This document shows, piece after piece, positions 1-9,648 of a stretch of DNA of 64,000 nucleotides. Under the pieces are notes generated by a model, which saw nothing but the letters and a program-made list of their open reading frames with translations, ran no database searches and was not told the DNA's origin. Source of the DNA: Acidobacteriota bacterium (GTDB lineage: Bacteria; Acidobacteriota; Blastocatellia; Pyrinomonadales; Pyrinomonadaceae). Within the stretch, counting starts at the first letter, position 1. Each line of letters begins with the position of its first letter. Location: positions 186,001-250,000 of the forward strand of contig JAHBSK010000001.1 in assembly GCA_019639175.1 (NCBI GenBank), read 5' to 3'. A program made the translations under genes and the position numbers.

Positions 1-1782
1 TTCCGAATCGAGCGTTTGGGCGATCTTGTCGAGGTTTAGGCTGCGGGCGGAGGCGTTGAATATTTCGGTGTAGGTTCCGTCGCGGTCGTAGAGTTCGGTG
101 TGGGTTCCTATTTCGACGACGCGGCCTTCTTTGAGGACGTAGATCAGGTCAGAATCGATTATCTGCGAGATGCTGTGAGAGATGACGACCACGGTGCGGT
201 TCTCTTTTATTGCGTCAAGGCTGTTCTTTATCTGTTCGGTGGCGACGGCGTCAAGGCTGGCGGTCGGTTCATCCAAAAAGATCACCGGTGGGTCTTTCAG
301 GAACAGCCGCGCGATGGCGATACGCTGCTGCTGTCCGCCGGAGAGCGATTGCGCCTCGCTGTCGTAACCGTTCGGCAGCTTTTCTATCTGATCGTGAAGA
401 TACGCTTTTTTGGTGGCTTCGACAACTTCTTCTGTGTTCGCCCGCATATATCCATAGCGGATGTTCTCTTCGATAGAGCCGCGAAAGATGTGATTTTTTT
501 GCAGAACAAGGCCGATCTTTCTCCGCAAAAGCTGTGTGTCGTAATCGGCAAGGTCTTTTCCGTCCAGCAAAATCCTGCCGGATGTCGGCTGATAAAATTT
601 GCAAAGCAGATTGAGCAGCGTAGATTTTCCCGCTCCGGAAAGCCCGACAAAAGCGACAGTCGTGCCTGCGGGTATCGTCATATTTACGTTCCAGAGCGCC
701 TGCGTGCCGTTCGGATAGATGAAGCTGACATCGCGAAGCTCAAATTCGCCTTTCAAGTTCTCGACAACAAGATCGCCGCTTTCCTCAGTTTCGTCATCGG
801 CTTCGATTATTTCAAAGAATCCTTCGGCGTATGTCATCGCTTCGTTCATCTGGTCGTAGATGCGGTGAAGCTGACGGATCGGCGCCGAGACGTTGTTAAA
901 GAGCATTATGTGAAACATTATGGCGCCGATGGTCATCTGCTCTTCCAAAACAAAATACGCTGTCAGGATTATTATCAGCACAACCCCGATCTGTTCCACA
1001 AAAGTTTTCAGCGCGTCAAAAAGGTAATTCGTCTTTCGCTGTTTTAGCTGGGCATCTATCAGGTTTTGCTGAAGCCGATACTGCTTGTCGCGTTCGTATT
1101 CTTCGCGGACAAAGGATTTTATGACGATGATCGATTCGATGATGTTAAAGAGGCCGTTGGTCTTTTCTTCGCGAAGGGCGCGAAGCCCGCGGCGAACGCC
1201 TTTGAGCAAACCGGCCTGCCGCCAGCTCAAAAGAAAATATATCGGCGTTATGACCGAGGCGACCAGCCCGATATAAAAATTGGCAGTGAACATCAATATC
1301 AATGCCAGGATCGCATTGGCAAAAAGCGGCAGCAGATCAATGAATATGTTGCGGACAAATCCGGTCAGGCTTTCGGTGCCGCGGTCTATACGCGTTTGCA
1401 GCTTGCCGGTGGCGTTCTCATCGCTGGCATAGAAAGCGTAACGATATGTCAGAATTCTCTCAATGGCGTATTGCGAAAGCGCGCTGGAAAGCTGTACGCG
1501 AAGGTTTTCGCCGACCATGCTTTGGCCGTATTTTACGATGATGTTAACAAGCTCTTTTCCAAAAAGAATGGCCGAGATGAAGACCAGAAGGCGCGTGGCT
1601 TCCTGTGCGTGAACGCCCTGCGCCAGCAGCGAATCGACCGTATCGACCGTGTATCGCAGCACGAGCGGATTGACCTGTGCCGCGACTGCTCCGAGCAATG
1701 TCAGCAGCAGCGACGCCGCCACCAAAACACGATGAGGCCTGACAAAAGGCCATAACCTGGATATGATCTGCCAAATGTTCAT
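1..1782 (-). CDS. ABC exporter, fused permease and ATPase (MsbA/MdlB type), 3' end outside window
   Basis: Half-transporter of the ABCB/MsbA type: an N-terminal six-helix exporter membrane domain (about residues 1-310) followed by a nucleotide-binding domain. On the minus strand I read Walker A GLSGAGKST at about residues 380-388, the signature LSGGQQQR at about 480, Walker B VIFLDEPTAS and the switch His in VVISHSIS. Such proteins work as dimers in the inner membrane, exporting lipids, peptides or drugs; the substrate cannot be read from sequence. The ATG at 1780-1782 (MNIWQIISRL) is chosen because it directly precedes the first hydrophobic segment. About 594 codons are visible and the frame is still open at base 1, past the conserved ATPase motifs, so only a short C-terminus is missing. 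It diverges from the glycosyltransferase at 1903. Confidence 0.9.
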   Translation of the reverse strand, partial: MNIWQIISRLWPFVRPHRVLVAASLLLTLLGAVAAQVNPLVLRYTVDTVDSLLAQGVHAQEATRLLVFISAILFGKELVNIIVKYGQSMVGENLRVQLSSALSQYAIERILTYRYAFYASDENATGKLQTRIDRGTESLTGFVRNIFIDLLPLFANAILALILMFTANFYIGLVASVITPIYFLLSWRQAGLLKGVRRGLRALREEKTNGLFNIIESIIVIKSFVREEYERDKQYRLQQNLIDAQLKQRKTNYLFDALKTFVEQIGVVLIIILTAYFVLEEQMTIGAIMFHIMLFNNVSAPIRQLHRIYDQMNEAMTYAEGFFEIIEADDETEESGDLVVENLKGEFELRDVSFIYPNGTQALWNVNMTIPAGTTVAFVGLSGAGKSTLLNLLCKFYQPTSGRILLDGKDLADYDTQLLRRKIGLVLQKNHIFRGSIEENIRYGYMRANTEEVVEATKKAYLHDQIEKLPNGYDSEAQSLSGGQQQRIAIARLFLKDPPVIFLDEPTASLDAVATEQIKNSLDAIKENRTVVVISHSISQIIDSDLIYVLKEGRVVEIGTHTELYDRDGTYTEIFNASARSLNLDKIAQTLDSE

Positions 1783-1902
1783 TGAAAGGTAAATCTTAAT
1801 GCCAAGTGGCAAGGCATTGCAAAATAAGACGTTCTACGCTGTAATTTTTTACTCGAAACATTTAAATTAGAACGTCAGCCCTGTCATTGCGGCAGACACA
1901 AG

Positions 1903-2887
<985 letters not shown>

Positions 2888-2916
<29 letters not shown>

Positions 2917-3892
2917 TGAAAATCCGGAAATTCGAGAGAAAATACTGCCGTTTTGTCGATTAAAAGAAGGAGAGATTTGGGAAGATAAATCAGGTAATTT
3001 TCGTGTCGGCTGTTTAGACATTGCTTCAAAAGCAGAGGTTGAATATTTAATGGCGGGCCGGCGGGCAGTATTGTCAATTCAGGATCCACCATACAATTTC
3101 ATTGCTTTTCAGGAAACAGACGTATCTGAATTTATTGACTGGTGCAAAAAGTGGACTGGCAACATAGAGTCGGTTCTAGCAAACGATAGTTCTGCTTATA
3201 TCTGGCTTGGGGCCGACCAGCGTAATGGCTTTCAGCCGCTTCCTGATTTTATGCTGATGATGCGTGAAACAGGTTTTCATCCGCGCTCTTTTATCACAAT
3301 GAGAAACCAGCGCGGTTTTGGAACTCAAAAAAACTGGATGGCGGTGCGCCAGGAACTGCTTTATTACATCAAGGGAAACCCGATCTTCAATGTTGAAGCA
3401 GAATATACCGACATCCCCAAAATACTCAGAGGTTATTATAAGGAGGTTAATGGCGAAACCACCGAAAACTTTGAGCGCAGCAAATCAGAAAATATCCGTG
3501 CTGGAAATGTATGGGTTGATGTTCAGCAGGTGTTTTATCGAATGGACGAAAATGTCAATGGATGTTACGCCCAAAAACCATTGAAAAGCATTGAAAGAAT
3601 AATTCATGCAAGCTCGAATGAAAATGATCTGGTAATAGATTTCTTTTCACATTCCGGCACGACTGCAATAGCTTCCGCAAAACTCAATCGTCGCTGCTTC
3701 ACAATGGACATTGATCCTATATTTTGTGAAATAACAATTCGCAGAATTGAGAGATTCCTTGAAACCGGCAAGACCGGCTGGCAAAACAGCAACCCATTTG
3801 AGAAAGAACTTAGTGAGGAATTTTTCCGAGTGGAAGAAGGTGAAAATGTGCCTTTAAAATCCAGGGCTAAGGCTCAGCAGTCATTATTTTAA
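2888..3892 (+). CDS. Site-specific DNA methyltransferase (N6-adenine/N4-cytosine, beta-class order)
   Basis: 334 aa. The catalytic motif IV DPPYNF is at residues 66-71, and the SAM-binding motif I (DFFSHSGTTAIAS) lies about 180 residues later, followed by RRCFTMDIDP. This IV-before-I order is that of beta-class amino-methyltransferases. It most likely modifies the site cut by the adjacent endonuclease, whose ATG begins two bases after this stop codon. The start at 2888 lies inside the glycosyltransferase gene; no better in-frame start is evident, and the sequence from the first residues has no conserved family feature to decide it. Base composition is more AT-rich than the flanking housekeeping genes, consistent with acquisition by transfer. 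Specificity cannot be predicted. Confidence 0.92.
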
Positions 3893-3894
3893 TA

Positions 3895-4623
3895 ATGGAA
3901 AAACTCAGGGAACAACTCAATGCACTTATTTCCCAACTGGAAAATGCGGCGGAATTGTATGAAAAACTAGACGAGCTTATCTCGGTCTATCCGTTTAACG
4001 AGTTTGAATTCATAATTTCACATCTGCTGGCCGCAGAAAGGATATCGATCGAGGATTACTACGAGATCAGACAAAGTTATATTGACCGCAATCTGTATCT
4101 TAATCTTTTTGAGATAAGCGCCCCGCGAGGTTTTGGCGAGCTTTGGGCGCAAGGGCACCTCAAGGAATTGGTGCCTTCATTAGAAAGGCCGAGCAAAAAA
4201 TTAGACCCGGAATATTCCGGGCAATACGATTTTTATCTGCCGCCGGATATCAGAGTCGAAGTAAAGGCCTCTCGTGCGGTTGAATTCAGGTCAAATCTTC
4301 CGCTTTCATTAAAAGCTCTGTCATCTGATTCAGACAAAGATTTTGATATGAATTTCCAACAGATCAAGCCTCGATATTGTGAGGTGTTTGTCTGGTTTGG
4401 AGTTTGGAGAGATGTCATCAGATGCTGGGTTATCCCGTCTCACGAAGTTGAAAACAGCAAATATTATTCGAAAGGGCAGCATCGCGGAAATGTCGGCGAA
4501 GGGCAACTGCATTTACGTCGTGACAACCTGCACGAATTTAAGAAATATCTGGTTGAACCAGCCAACATTGAATCAGAAATAAGAAAAGCGGCAAAAAAGG
4601 AACAAAAACTTCGAAGAAAATAG
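3895..4623 (+). CDS. Putative type II restriction endonuclease (PD-(D/E)xK fold)
   Basis: 242 aa, starting two bases after the methyltransferase stop. I do not recognise the family by name. A PD-(D/E)xK-like active site can be read: Asp112 in GQYDFYLPP and, ten residues on, the E-x-K of RVEVKASRA (E122, K124). A long charged N-terminal helix, a central beta-rich region with many aromatics (VFVWFGVWRDVIRCWVIP) and a Lys-rich tail surround it. Adjacency to a lone DNA methyltransferase, matching strand and AT-richness support a type II R-M pair. The alternative is an accessory nuclease of another defence type. Function is inferred from context plus the motif. Confidence 0.72.
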   Translation: MEKLREQLNALISQLENAAELYEKLDELISVYPFNEFEFIISHLLAAERISIEDYYEIRQSYIDRNLYLNLFEISAPRGFGELWAQGHLKELVPSLERPSKKLDPEYSGQYDFYLPPDIRVEVKASRAVEFRSNLPLSLKALSSDSDKDFDMNFQQIKPRYCEVFVWFGVWRDVIRCWVIPSHEVENSKYYSKGQHRGNVGEGQLHLRRDNLHEFKKYLVEPANIESEIRKAAKKEQKLRRK

Positions 4624-4680
4624 TATGCGGAATTGTGGTTGATCTGGATTTTAATCTGCGGATCAATTTCCCCAAACGGT

Positions 4681-4959
4681 ATGGCAACTGTTCTTTCCAA
4701 GATAAAACGGGCCGTCAGAAAAGGCGACTATCAGATCGGCGAACATTGCCTTTATGAGTTAGCTAATGACGAACTAACTATTTCTGAAGTGATTTCAGCT
4801 ATCTTAGATGCCGCAGAGTTTGATAAACTTACAGATGATGGGTCGCACATCCGTTACCGAATTTATGGATCGACCGCGACGAACAGAGAAATAGTGGTGA
4901 TCGTTTTCTTTTCAGACGGAACATTGTTCCTTAAAACTGTGTATGAACCGAAGTTCTAA
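4681..4959 (+). CDS. DUF4258-type protein, probable toxin of a toxin-antitoxin pair
   Basis: 92 aa from the ATG at 4681 (MATVLSKIKRAVRKGDYQIG). It resembles the small DUF4258 family, with the conserved H-x(5)-R-like start (EHCLYELANDELT), a central ISEVISAIL helix and a C-terminal strand pair ending in LKTVYEP. Such proteins have the MqsR/RelE-like compact fold and usually sit beside a YgiT-type zinc-finger protein, exactly as here: the partner's ATG at 4943 overlaps this gene by 17 bases. A longer frame opens at a TTG at 4633, but it adds a hydrophobic, atypical leader, so the internal ATG is preferred. Toxicity is inferred from the pairing, not shown by sequence. Confidence 0.7.
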   Translation: MATVLSKIKRAVRKGDYQIGEHCLYELANDELTISEVISAILDAAEFDKLTDDGSHIRYRIYGSTATNREIVVIVFFSDGTLFLKTVYEPKF

Positions 4960-5158
4960 AAAAGAGACTTGCAAATGCGGCGGCAAAATGACCCGAACAA
5001 CAGTTTCGCGCACCATCCCGCTCGCCGGCCGACAGGTCAGGGTAGAGAACATAAAAGCATCTGTCTGTGCGGATTGCGGCGAAACATACCTTGACGGGCC
5101 AAGCCTTTTGAAGATCGAATCAAAACTTTTGAAACAGCCGGTGTTGGCGAAAACATGA
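4943..5158 (+). CDS. YgiT-type zinc-finger protein (MqsA N-terminal domain), probable antitoxin
   Basis: 71 aa. Zinc ligands are visible as CKCGG near residue 10 and CADCGETY near residue 46, the two CxCG knuckles of the MqsA/YgiT amino domain that binds toxin. The first knuckle requires the start at 4943, although an in-frame ATG at 4987 exists. The protein ends shortly after the second knuckle and lacks the XRE helix-turn-helix that full-length MqsA uses for DNA binding. If this pair autoregulates, it must do so differently. It overlaps the DUF4258 gene by 17 bases, indicating translational coupling. Confidence 0.75.
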   Translation: MNRSSKKETCKCGGKMTRTTVSRTIPLAGRQVRVENIKASVCADCGETYLDGPSLLKIESKLLKQPVLAKT

Positions 5159-5190
5159 ATTTATAAACTGCTTCCGACCGACATCTCTAA

Positions 5191-5610
5191 ATGCCCGAAT
5201 TAAAATGGAATGAAACAGATGTGATCGAATGTCTTGGTGTCCTGCCGGAGACCGATGAATTTTTTTCATCCCATTCGTTTCTACTAAATAAAGACGGCCT
5301 TTTTATAAATATCACTATCTGGCAGATTGAAAGATTGGTTGCACTCAGTATTGCGAAAGATACTAAAGCCGTCCCTTTCCTGGACTTACATTTTATCGTT
5401 CGAGACCGCATCGATTTTATCAATGAGAAGGATTACTCAAGCCTTATTTTCCGGGATTGCATTGTTGTTTCCAACCGGTTTTGGATGTATTACAAATCCG
5501 ATAAAAATGATGTTTTTGATAAGACAGCTTTCACTTGGATAATGGATCTTGAATTGACAGTGCATCCCGAATTTCAGTTCAAATCTTTCGAATCCGAAAG
5601 AGCCGATTAA
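5191..5610 (+). CDS. Hypothetical protein, 139 aa
   Basis: No family recognised. It is a soluble, acidic, aromatic-rich protein with predicted beta-strand content (SFLLNKDGLFINITIWQIE, FLDLHFIVRDRIDF, WMYYKSD), without signal peptide or membrane segment. It starts 32 bases after the zinc-finger antitoxin and stops 6 bases before asnB, so it may be the last gene of the accessory block between the glycosyltransferase and asnB. Its AT-richness matches the R-M and TA genes more than asnB. It could be a small immunity or defence-associated protein, but nothing in the sequence shows this. Confidence 0.6.
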   Translation: MPELKWNETDVIECLGVLPETDEFFSSHSFLLNKDGLFINITIWQIERLVALSIAKDTKAVPFLDLHFIVRDRIDFINEKDYSSLIFRDCIVVSNRFWMYYKSDKNDVFDKTAFTWIMDLELTVHPEFQFKSFESERAD

Positions 5611-5616
5611 AACAAC

Positions 5617-7584
5617 ATGTGCGGAATTGCGGGTTGGGTAAACCTGGATACAACTAGACCTAACCACGACGCCGAGGCGGTGCTGCATTCGATGTGTGAG
5701 CGGATCGTGCATCGGGGGCCGGATTCTGAGGGGTTGTGGGTGGATGAGACGGTCGCGTTGGGGATGCGGCGGTTGTCGATCATTGATCTGCACACTGGCG
5801 ATCAGCCGGTTTTTAGCGAAGACAGAACGGTCGTCGTGATGATGAACGGCGAGCTTTACAATTACCGCGAGGTTCGGGCCGGGCTTGAGAAGGACGGGTT
5901 CAGGTTCGTCACGCAGACCGACACCGAGATTCTCCCGCACCTTTATCAAAAATACGGCGATGCAATGGTCGATCATCTGAACGGGATGTTTGCCTTTTCG
6001 CTATGGGATTCCCGCAAAAAAAGGCTCATCCTCGCCCGCGACCGCTTTGGCGAAAAGCCGCTGTATTACGGTGTTTTTGACAACAAGCTGATATGGGCTT
6101 CGGAGCCAAAGGCGATGCTTGCTCATCCTGCCGTTAGCGCCGAGCTTGACCTCAACGCGCTACGGCATTACGTTTCGTTCGATTACGTTCCGGCGCCGAT
6201 GTCCATTTACAAAGGCATCAGCAAATTGCCGGCTGCTCACTTAATGAGCATAGAGAACGGCGAAATAAAGACCCGCAGATATTGGGATATAAGCTGGTCA
6301 CGCAAGTCAGAACCGGGAGCGGTAGCGACCGGGTTTCCTGCGCCGCAACATTCAAACGGGATATCCACCGCAGAGACGCAGAGACGCAGAGATACTCTAA
6401 CCGAGGAAGCGAAGAATTTACGGGATCTGCTTTCTGATGCGGTGCGGATGCGGCTGGTTTCTGATGTACCGCTTGGCATTTTGCTTTCGGGCGGGATAGA
6501 TTCTTCTACCGTTGCGGCGTTCGCTGTTCGTCATGCGACGGAGAAAGTGAAAACATTTTCCATCGGTTTTGAAGAAGATTCATTTGATGAATCTAAATAC
6601 GCACGACAAGTCGCAACTCATTTGAACACAGAGCATTACGAAGACCGCCTCTCCGCCGAAAAGGCCGGTGATCTTATATCCGAGATCGGCACGTGGCTTG
6701 ATGAGCCGATGTCTGACGGTTCACTGATACCGACCTTTTTGCTGGCGCGTTTTGTTCGCAAACACGTAACGGTCGCTCTTGGCGGCGACGGCGGCGACGA
6801 GCTTTTTGCGGGCTACCCGATGTATTACGCGCACAAGATAGCGTCCAGATACCTTGCCATACCGTCGTTCGTCAGAAGCGGAATGATCGAGCCGCTGGTG
6901 AACGCCCTGCCGGTTTCTAACAAGAATCTCTCGTTCGATTACAAGGCAAAACGCTTTGTCCGTGCATCCAAATTTAATGACATCGAACGGCATCATTCGT
7001 GGTTCGGTTCGTTCTCGCAGGATCAGCATGAGCGGCTTTTTACCAAAGACGTGCTTGCCCAGACCGATGCCGATATCTATCGCGGCGTCCGCGAACTGGT
7101 CGATGCTTCCGATGCGAAGAACGTCATCGAGAAGATGCAGTATGCCGATATAAATTTTTATCTTGCCGAGGACATCCTTACCAAAGTTGACCGTGCGGCA
7201 ATGGCCGTCAGCCTCGAAACCCGCGCTCCGTTCCTTGATCCGCGCGTCGGACAATTTGCCGCCTCGATCCCGGTTGAATACAAGCTGAAAGGCAAAAGCG
7301 GCAAATACATCCTCAAGGAAGCGATGAAAGACCTGCTCCCACGCGACATCCTTCACCGCCCCAAAAAAGGCTTCGGCATCCCCATCGCCGAATGGCTGAA
7401 AGGCCGCCTAAACCCGCTGATGCACGACCTGCTTGCCGCCGACAGGCTAAAAGAACAAGGCATCTTTAACGCGGAATATGTTCAAAAACTGATAAAAGAA
7501 CACGAAACCGCCACCGCCTCGCATCACAAAGAGCTTTGGACATTGCTTGTTTTTCAGCTTTGGTGTGATAATTTCCTTATATGA
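5617..7584 (+). CDS. asnB: Asparagine synthetase B (glutamine-hydrolysing), with expanded linker
   Basis: 655 aa. It makes asparagine from aspartate, glutamine and ATP. The N-terminal Ntn glutaminase domain begins MCGIAGW with nucleophile Cys2. The synthetase domain has the PP-loop LSGGIDSS at about residues 290-297, GGDGGDELFAGY and VDRAAMAVSLETRAPFLD. Between the domains, at about residues 229-267, the protein carries an unusual stretch encoded by repetitive DNA (bases 6305-6396) that reads ...PGAVATG... and STAETQRRRD. The usual linker is much shorter. The frame is maintained and all catalytic motifs are intact, so the gene should be functional. The stop overlaps the start of the iminopeptidase gene (ATGA). 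Confidence 0.95.
   Translation: MCGIAGWVNLDTTRPNHDAEAVLHSMCERIVHRGPDSEGLWVDETVALGMRRLSIIDLHTGDQPVFSEDRTVVVMMNGELYNYREVRAGLEKDGFRFVTQTDTEILPHLYQKYGDAMVDHLNGMFAFSLWDSRKKRLILARDRFGEKPLYYGVFDNKLIWASEPKAMLAHPAVSAELDLNALRHYVSFDYVPAPMSIYKGISKLPAAHLMSIENGEIKTRRYWDISWSRKSEPGAVATGFPAPQHSNGISTAETQRRRDTLTEEAKNLRDLLSDAVRMRLVSDVPLGILLSGGIDSSTVAAFAVRHATEKVKTFSIGFEEDSFDESKYARQVATHLNTEHYEDRLSAEKAGDLISEIGTWLDEPMSDGSLIPTFLLARFVRKHVTVALGGDGGDELFAGYPMYYAHKIASRYLAIPSFVRSGMIEPLVNALPVSNKNLSFDYKAKRFVRASKFNDIERHHSWFGSFSQDQHERLFTKDVLAQTDADIYRGVRELVDASDAKNVIEKMQYADINFYLAEDILTKVDRAAMAVSLETRAPFLDPRVGQFAASIPVEYKLKGKSGKYILKEAMKDLLPRDILHRPKKGFGIPIAEWLKGRLNPLMHDLLAADRLKEQGIFNAEYVQKLIKEHETATASHHKELWTLLVFQLWCDNFLI
6305..6400 (+). 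repeat. Repetitive insert inside asnB linker
   Basis: Two different low-complexity blocks lie back to back within the coding frame. At 6311-6334 there is a GC-rich block with the words GGGAGCGGTAGCGACCGGG. At 6368-6396 there are tandem copies of the 8-mer GCAGAGAC (CCGCAGAGACGCAGAGACGC...). The second block matches words in the intergenic element at 28818-28846. Together they account for most of the residues that lengthen the AsnB interdomain linker. The total insert keeps the reading frame open. Confidence 0.75.
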
Positions 7585-8528
7585 AAACACTGTATCCAGA
7601 GATCGAGCCTTTTGATTCGGGCATGTTAAAGGTGTCTGACATTCACGAGATATATTATGAGCGCGTCGGCAATCCTGAGGGCATTCCGGTCGTTTTTCTG
7701 CATGGCGGGCCGGGTGGCGGGCTGATACCGATGTATCGGCAGTTTTTCGATCCGAAAGCGTATCATGTCATCTTGTTCGATCAGCGCGGTTCGGGCCGTT
7801 CGACGCCGCACGCTGAGCTTCGCGAGAACACGACGTGGGACCTGATAAGCGACATTGAGGCGCTGCGCGAGAAATTCGGCATCGACAAATGGTATGTTTT
7901 TGGCGGTTCGTGGGGCAGCACGCTGAGCCTTGCGTACGGCATCAGTCATCCCGACAGATGCCTGGGGCTGATACTTCGCGGCATTTTCCTGACGCGGAAA
8001 AAGGAATTGCAGTGGTTCTATCAATACGGAGCTTCAGAGGTATTCCCTGATTTTTGGGAACGCTACCGAGACGAAATTCCAGCAGAAGAACGCGGCGATT
8101 TCATGTCGGCTTATCACAAGCGCCTGACCAGCGATGATGAAGAAGTGAGGCTTTCGGCCGCTCGTGCGTGGAGCACTTGGGAAGGCGCGACATCAAAACT
8201 GTTTCCCGATTCTGACCTCGTAGATCATTGGGAATCGGCACACGCCGCTCTTTCGCTTGCCCGCATAGAATGTCATTATTTTATGAACGGGTCATTTTTT
8301 GAAAGTGACAGTTACCTTTTGGATAATGTCGATAAGATCCGCAATATCCCTACCATTATCGTACAGGGCAGATACGACGTTGTCTGCCCGATGACCTCTG
8401 CCTGGGATCTGCACAGAGCATTTCCTGAGGCAGATTTTGTCGTAGTGCCTGACGCGGGTCATTCCGTCTCGGAAAAGGGAATTACATCGGCATTGGTTGA
8501 TGCGATGGACAGGTTCAAAGTCAAATAA
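7581..8528 (+). CDS. pip: Proline iminopeptidase, alpha/beta hydrolase (S33)
   Basis: 315 aa. It releases N-terminal proline from peptides in the cytoplasm. It is an alpha/beta-hydrolase with the S33 oxyanion motif HGGPGGG near residue 42, FDQRGSGRS near 75 and the nucleophile elbow GGSWGSTLS near 112 (catalytic Ser in GxSxG). The acid sits in the VQGRYDVVCP segment and the base in DAGHSVSE near the C-terminus. Length and motif spacing match the prolyl aminopeptidase family. The ATG at 7581 overlaps the asnB stop by four bases, suggesting coupled translation. There is no signal peptide. Confidence 0.92.
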   Translation: MKTLYPEIEPFDSGMLKVSDIHEIYYERVGNPEGIPVVFLHGGPGGGLIPMYRQFFDPKAYHVILFDQRGSGRSTPHAELRENTTWDLISDIEALREKFGIDKWYVFGGSWGSTLSLAYGISHPDRCLGLILRGIFLTRKKELQWFYQYGASEVFPDFWERYRDEIPAEERGDFMSAYHKRLTSDDEEVRLSAARAWSTWEGATSKLFPDSDLVDHWESAHAALSLARIECHYFMNGSFFESDSYLLDNVDKIRNIPTIIVQGRYDVVCPMTSAWDLHRAFPEADFVVVPDAGHSVSEKGITSALVDAMDRFKVK

Positions 8529-8569
8529 TAATGGAGTATTGGGCCGAAAAAGGCTATTATTGTTTTGCT

Positions 8570-8785
8570 ATGCGAGCGAATAAGGAAATACGGCCAAAAA
8601 AAAAGGCGGAAAAGAATGGCAGCGGCAAGATCGATGAGGATTTCAAGCCGCGCGCCAGTGATTATTTGAATCCAAAGCGATTGACCAGATCCCAAAAAGA
8701 ACTTGTTAAAGCTACTCGTGAGGCAATGGAAGCACTTAAGGAAGAAATAGCCAAATATGGCCCCAAGGACTTTTCCGGTGTTTGA
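8570..8785 (+). CDS. Small antitoxin-like protein preceding a PIN toxin
   Basis: 71 aa from the ATG at 8570; an in-frame ATG at 8531 would add 13 residues of unnatural-looking aromatic sequence. It is highly charged: a Lys-rich N-terminus, then LTRSQKELVKATREAMEALKEEIAKYG, a helical region that could wrap a toxin. No DNA-binding fold is obvious. It overlaps the PIN-domain gene by 29 bases, the classic organisation of vapB-vapC pairs. The family is not recognised; the antitoxin role is inferred from size, charge and position. Confidence 0.6.
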   Translation: MRANKEIRPKKKAEKNGSGKIDEDFKPRASDYLNPKRLTRSQKELVKATREAMEALKEEIAKYGPKDFSGV

Positions 8786-9185
8786 TACATCCGTGTTTGC
8801 TGACTATGCGGATCAGATAGAGGAGCGCATTGTAAATGTGCTTTTTCCAACTGTTGTTTTCTATGAATTAATAGCAACTTCATTGGATGCTGCTTCTTTA
8901 AAGAAGTTTGAGAAATGGCGTATTTGGCTTAACAATGAAGACAGGATTCTCAATCCAACGATAACCGATTGGTGGGAAACGTCGAAAGCGATACGCCGTC
9001 TTTATTTGATGAAAAATTCGCAGCCGTCGAAATTACGAACTCTTAGAAACGATGCCCTTATCGCGAGACTGGCCGTAAGGCATAACGGCTTTGTCGTAAC
9101 TCATGACATTGATGATTTTCAAATGATACAGCGCGTTATGCCCGGTTTGCGGGTTGTGTCGGCAACTGATTTCTTTCGGCCGTGA
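8757..9185 (+). CDS. PIN-domain ribonuclease toxin (VapC-like)
   Basis: 142 aa. The PIN active-site acidic residues are visible: Asp in VFDTSVFADY near residue 10, Glu in VVFYELIATS near 38, Asp in LRNDALIARLA near 99, and Asp in THDIDDFQ near 118. VapC-type toxins are Mg2+-dependent RNases that cleave tRNA or rRNA until neutralised by their antitoxin. It is translationally overlapped with the upstream small charged gene. It ends about 110 bases before tatA. This is one of three PIN modules between 8.5 and 17.2 kb. Confidence 0.85.
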   Translation: MAPRTFPVFDTSVFADYADQIEERIVNVLFPTVVFYELIATSLDAASLKKFEKWRIWLNNEDRILNPTITDWWETSKAIRRLYLMKNSQPSKLRTLRNDALIARLAVRHNGFVVTHDIDDFQMIQRVMPGLRVVSATDFFRP

Positions 9186-9292
9186 GACCCTAAACACGTC
9201 AAAAAGATATAATTTTGATATACTATTTTTGTAAAGTAGGTGTTTTAGAGCCGTATTACGCTATGCAGAACACGGTTCGATGAGGAACAGAT

Positions 9293-9559
9293 ATGTTGTT
9301 TGCTATTGCTTTGGGATCGACGGAGATCATACTTATTGTCGCGGTTCTTTTCCTTTTGTTCGGGGCGTCGCGTTTGCCGCAGCTTGCCAAATCGCTGGGC
9401 CAGTCACGAAAAGCCTTTAAGGAAGGGATGAAAGAAGCTGAAGAAGAGGAACTGGCCGACAAAAAGCTTTCATCGGCGGCGGCTCCAAAGATCTCCGAGA
9501 TGAGCGATGATGAACTGGCGCGTGAGCTTCGCCGTCGGGCAGAAGCCAACCAGTCGTGA
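9293..9559 (+). CDS. tatA: Sec-independent translocase subunit TatA/E
   Basis: 88 aa. It has a short N-terminal membrane helix (IILIVAVLFLLFGASRLPQLAKSLG), the FG hinge and an amphipathic helix with the RLPQLAKSLGQSRKAFKEG pattern that defines TatA/TatB, then an acidic charged tail. It forms the pore-like component that moves folded twin-arginine substrates across the inner membrane. No tatC is nearby. The start is supported by GAGGAA seven bases upstream of the ATG at 9293. A candidate client in the window is the glycosylasparaginase at 24397, whose N-terminus begins KRRDFI. Confidence 0.9.
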   Translation: MLFAIALGSTEIILIVAVLFLLFGASRLPQLAKSLGQSRKAFKEGMKEAEEEELADKKLSSAAAPKISEMSDDELARELRRRAEANQS

Positions 9560-9590
9560 TCTCGTACTAAACAGTTCTTGCGATACGGAT

Positions 9591-9628
9591 GGGCGGAAAA
9601 GGTTTTATTTTTAGAACCTTGTCCGCCC
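9591..9628. terminator. Bidirectional hairpin terminator between tatA and methyltransferase
   Basis: Near-perfect 14-base stem: left arm GGGCGGAAAAGGTT, right arm AACCTTGTCCGCCC, with an AT-rich loop. It lies between convergent genes and could stop transcripts from both sides; the flanking T/A runs are short. Confidence 0.75.
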
Positions 9629-9648
9629 TGTATCATTTTAGTAATTGT

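Noticed and set aside
100..1755. Long open frames on the plus strand within the ABC transporter
   Set aside because: They are antisense to a clear ABC permease-ATPase with all motifs in the minus frame and show no family features.
6368..6396. Possible CRISPR-like repeats in asnB
   Set aside because: Tandem 8-mers without spacers, inside a coding frame; no cas genes in the window.
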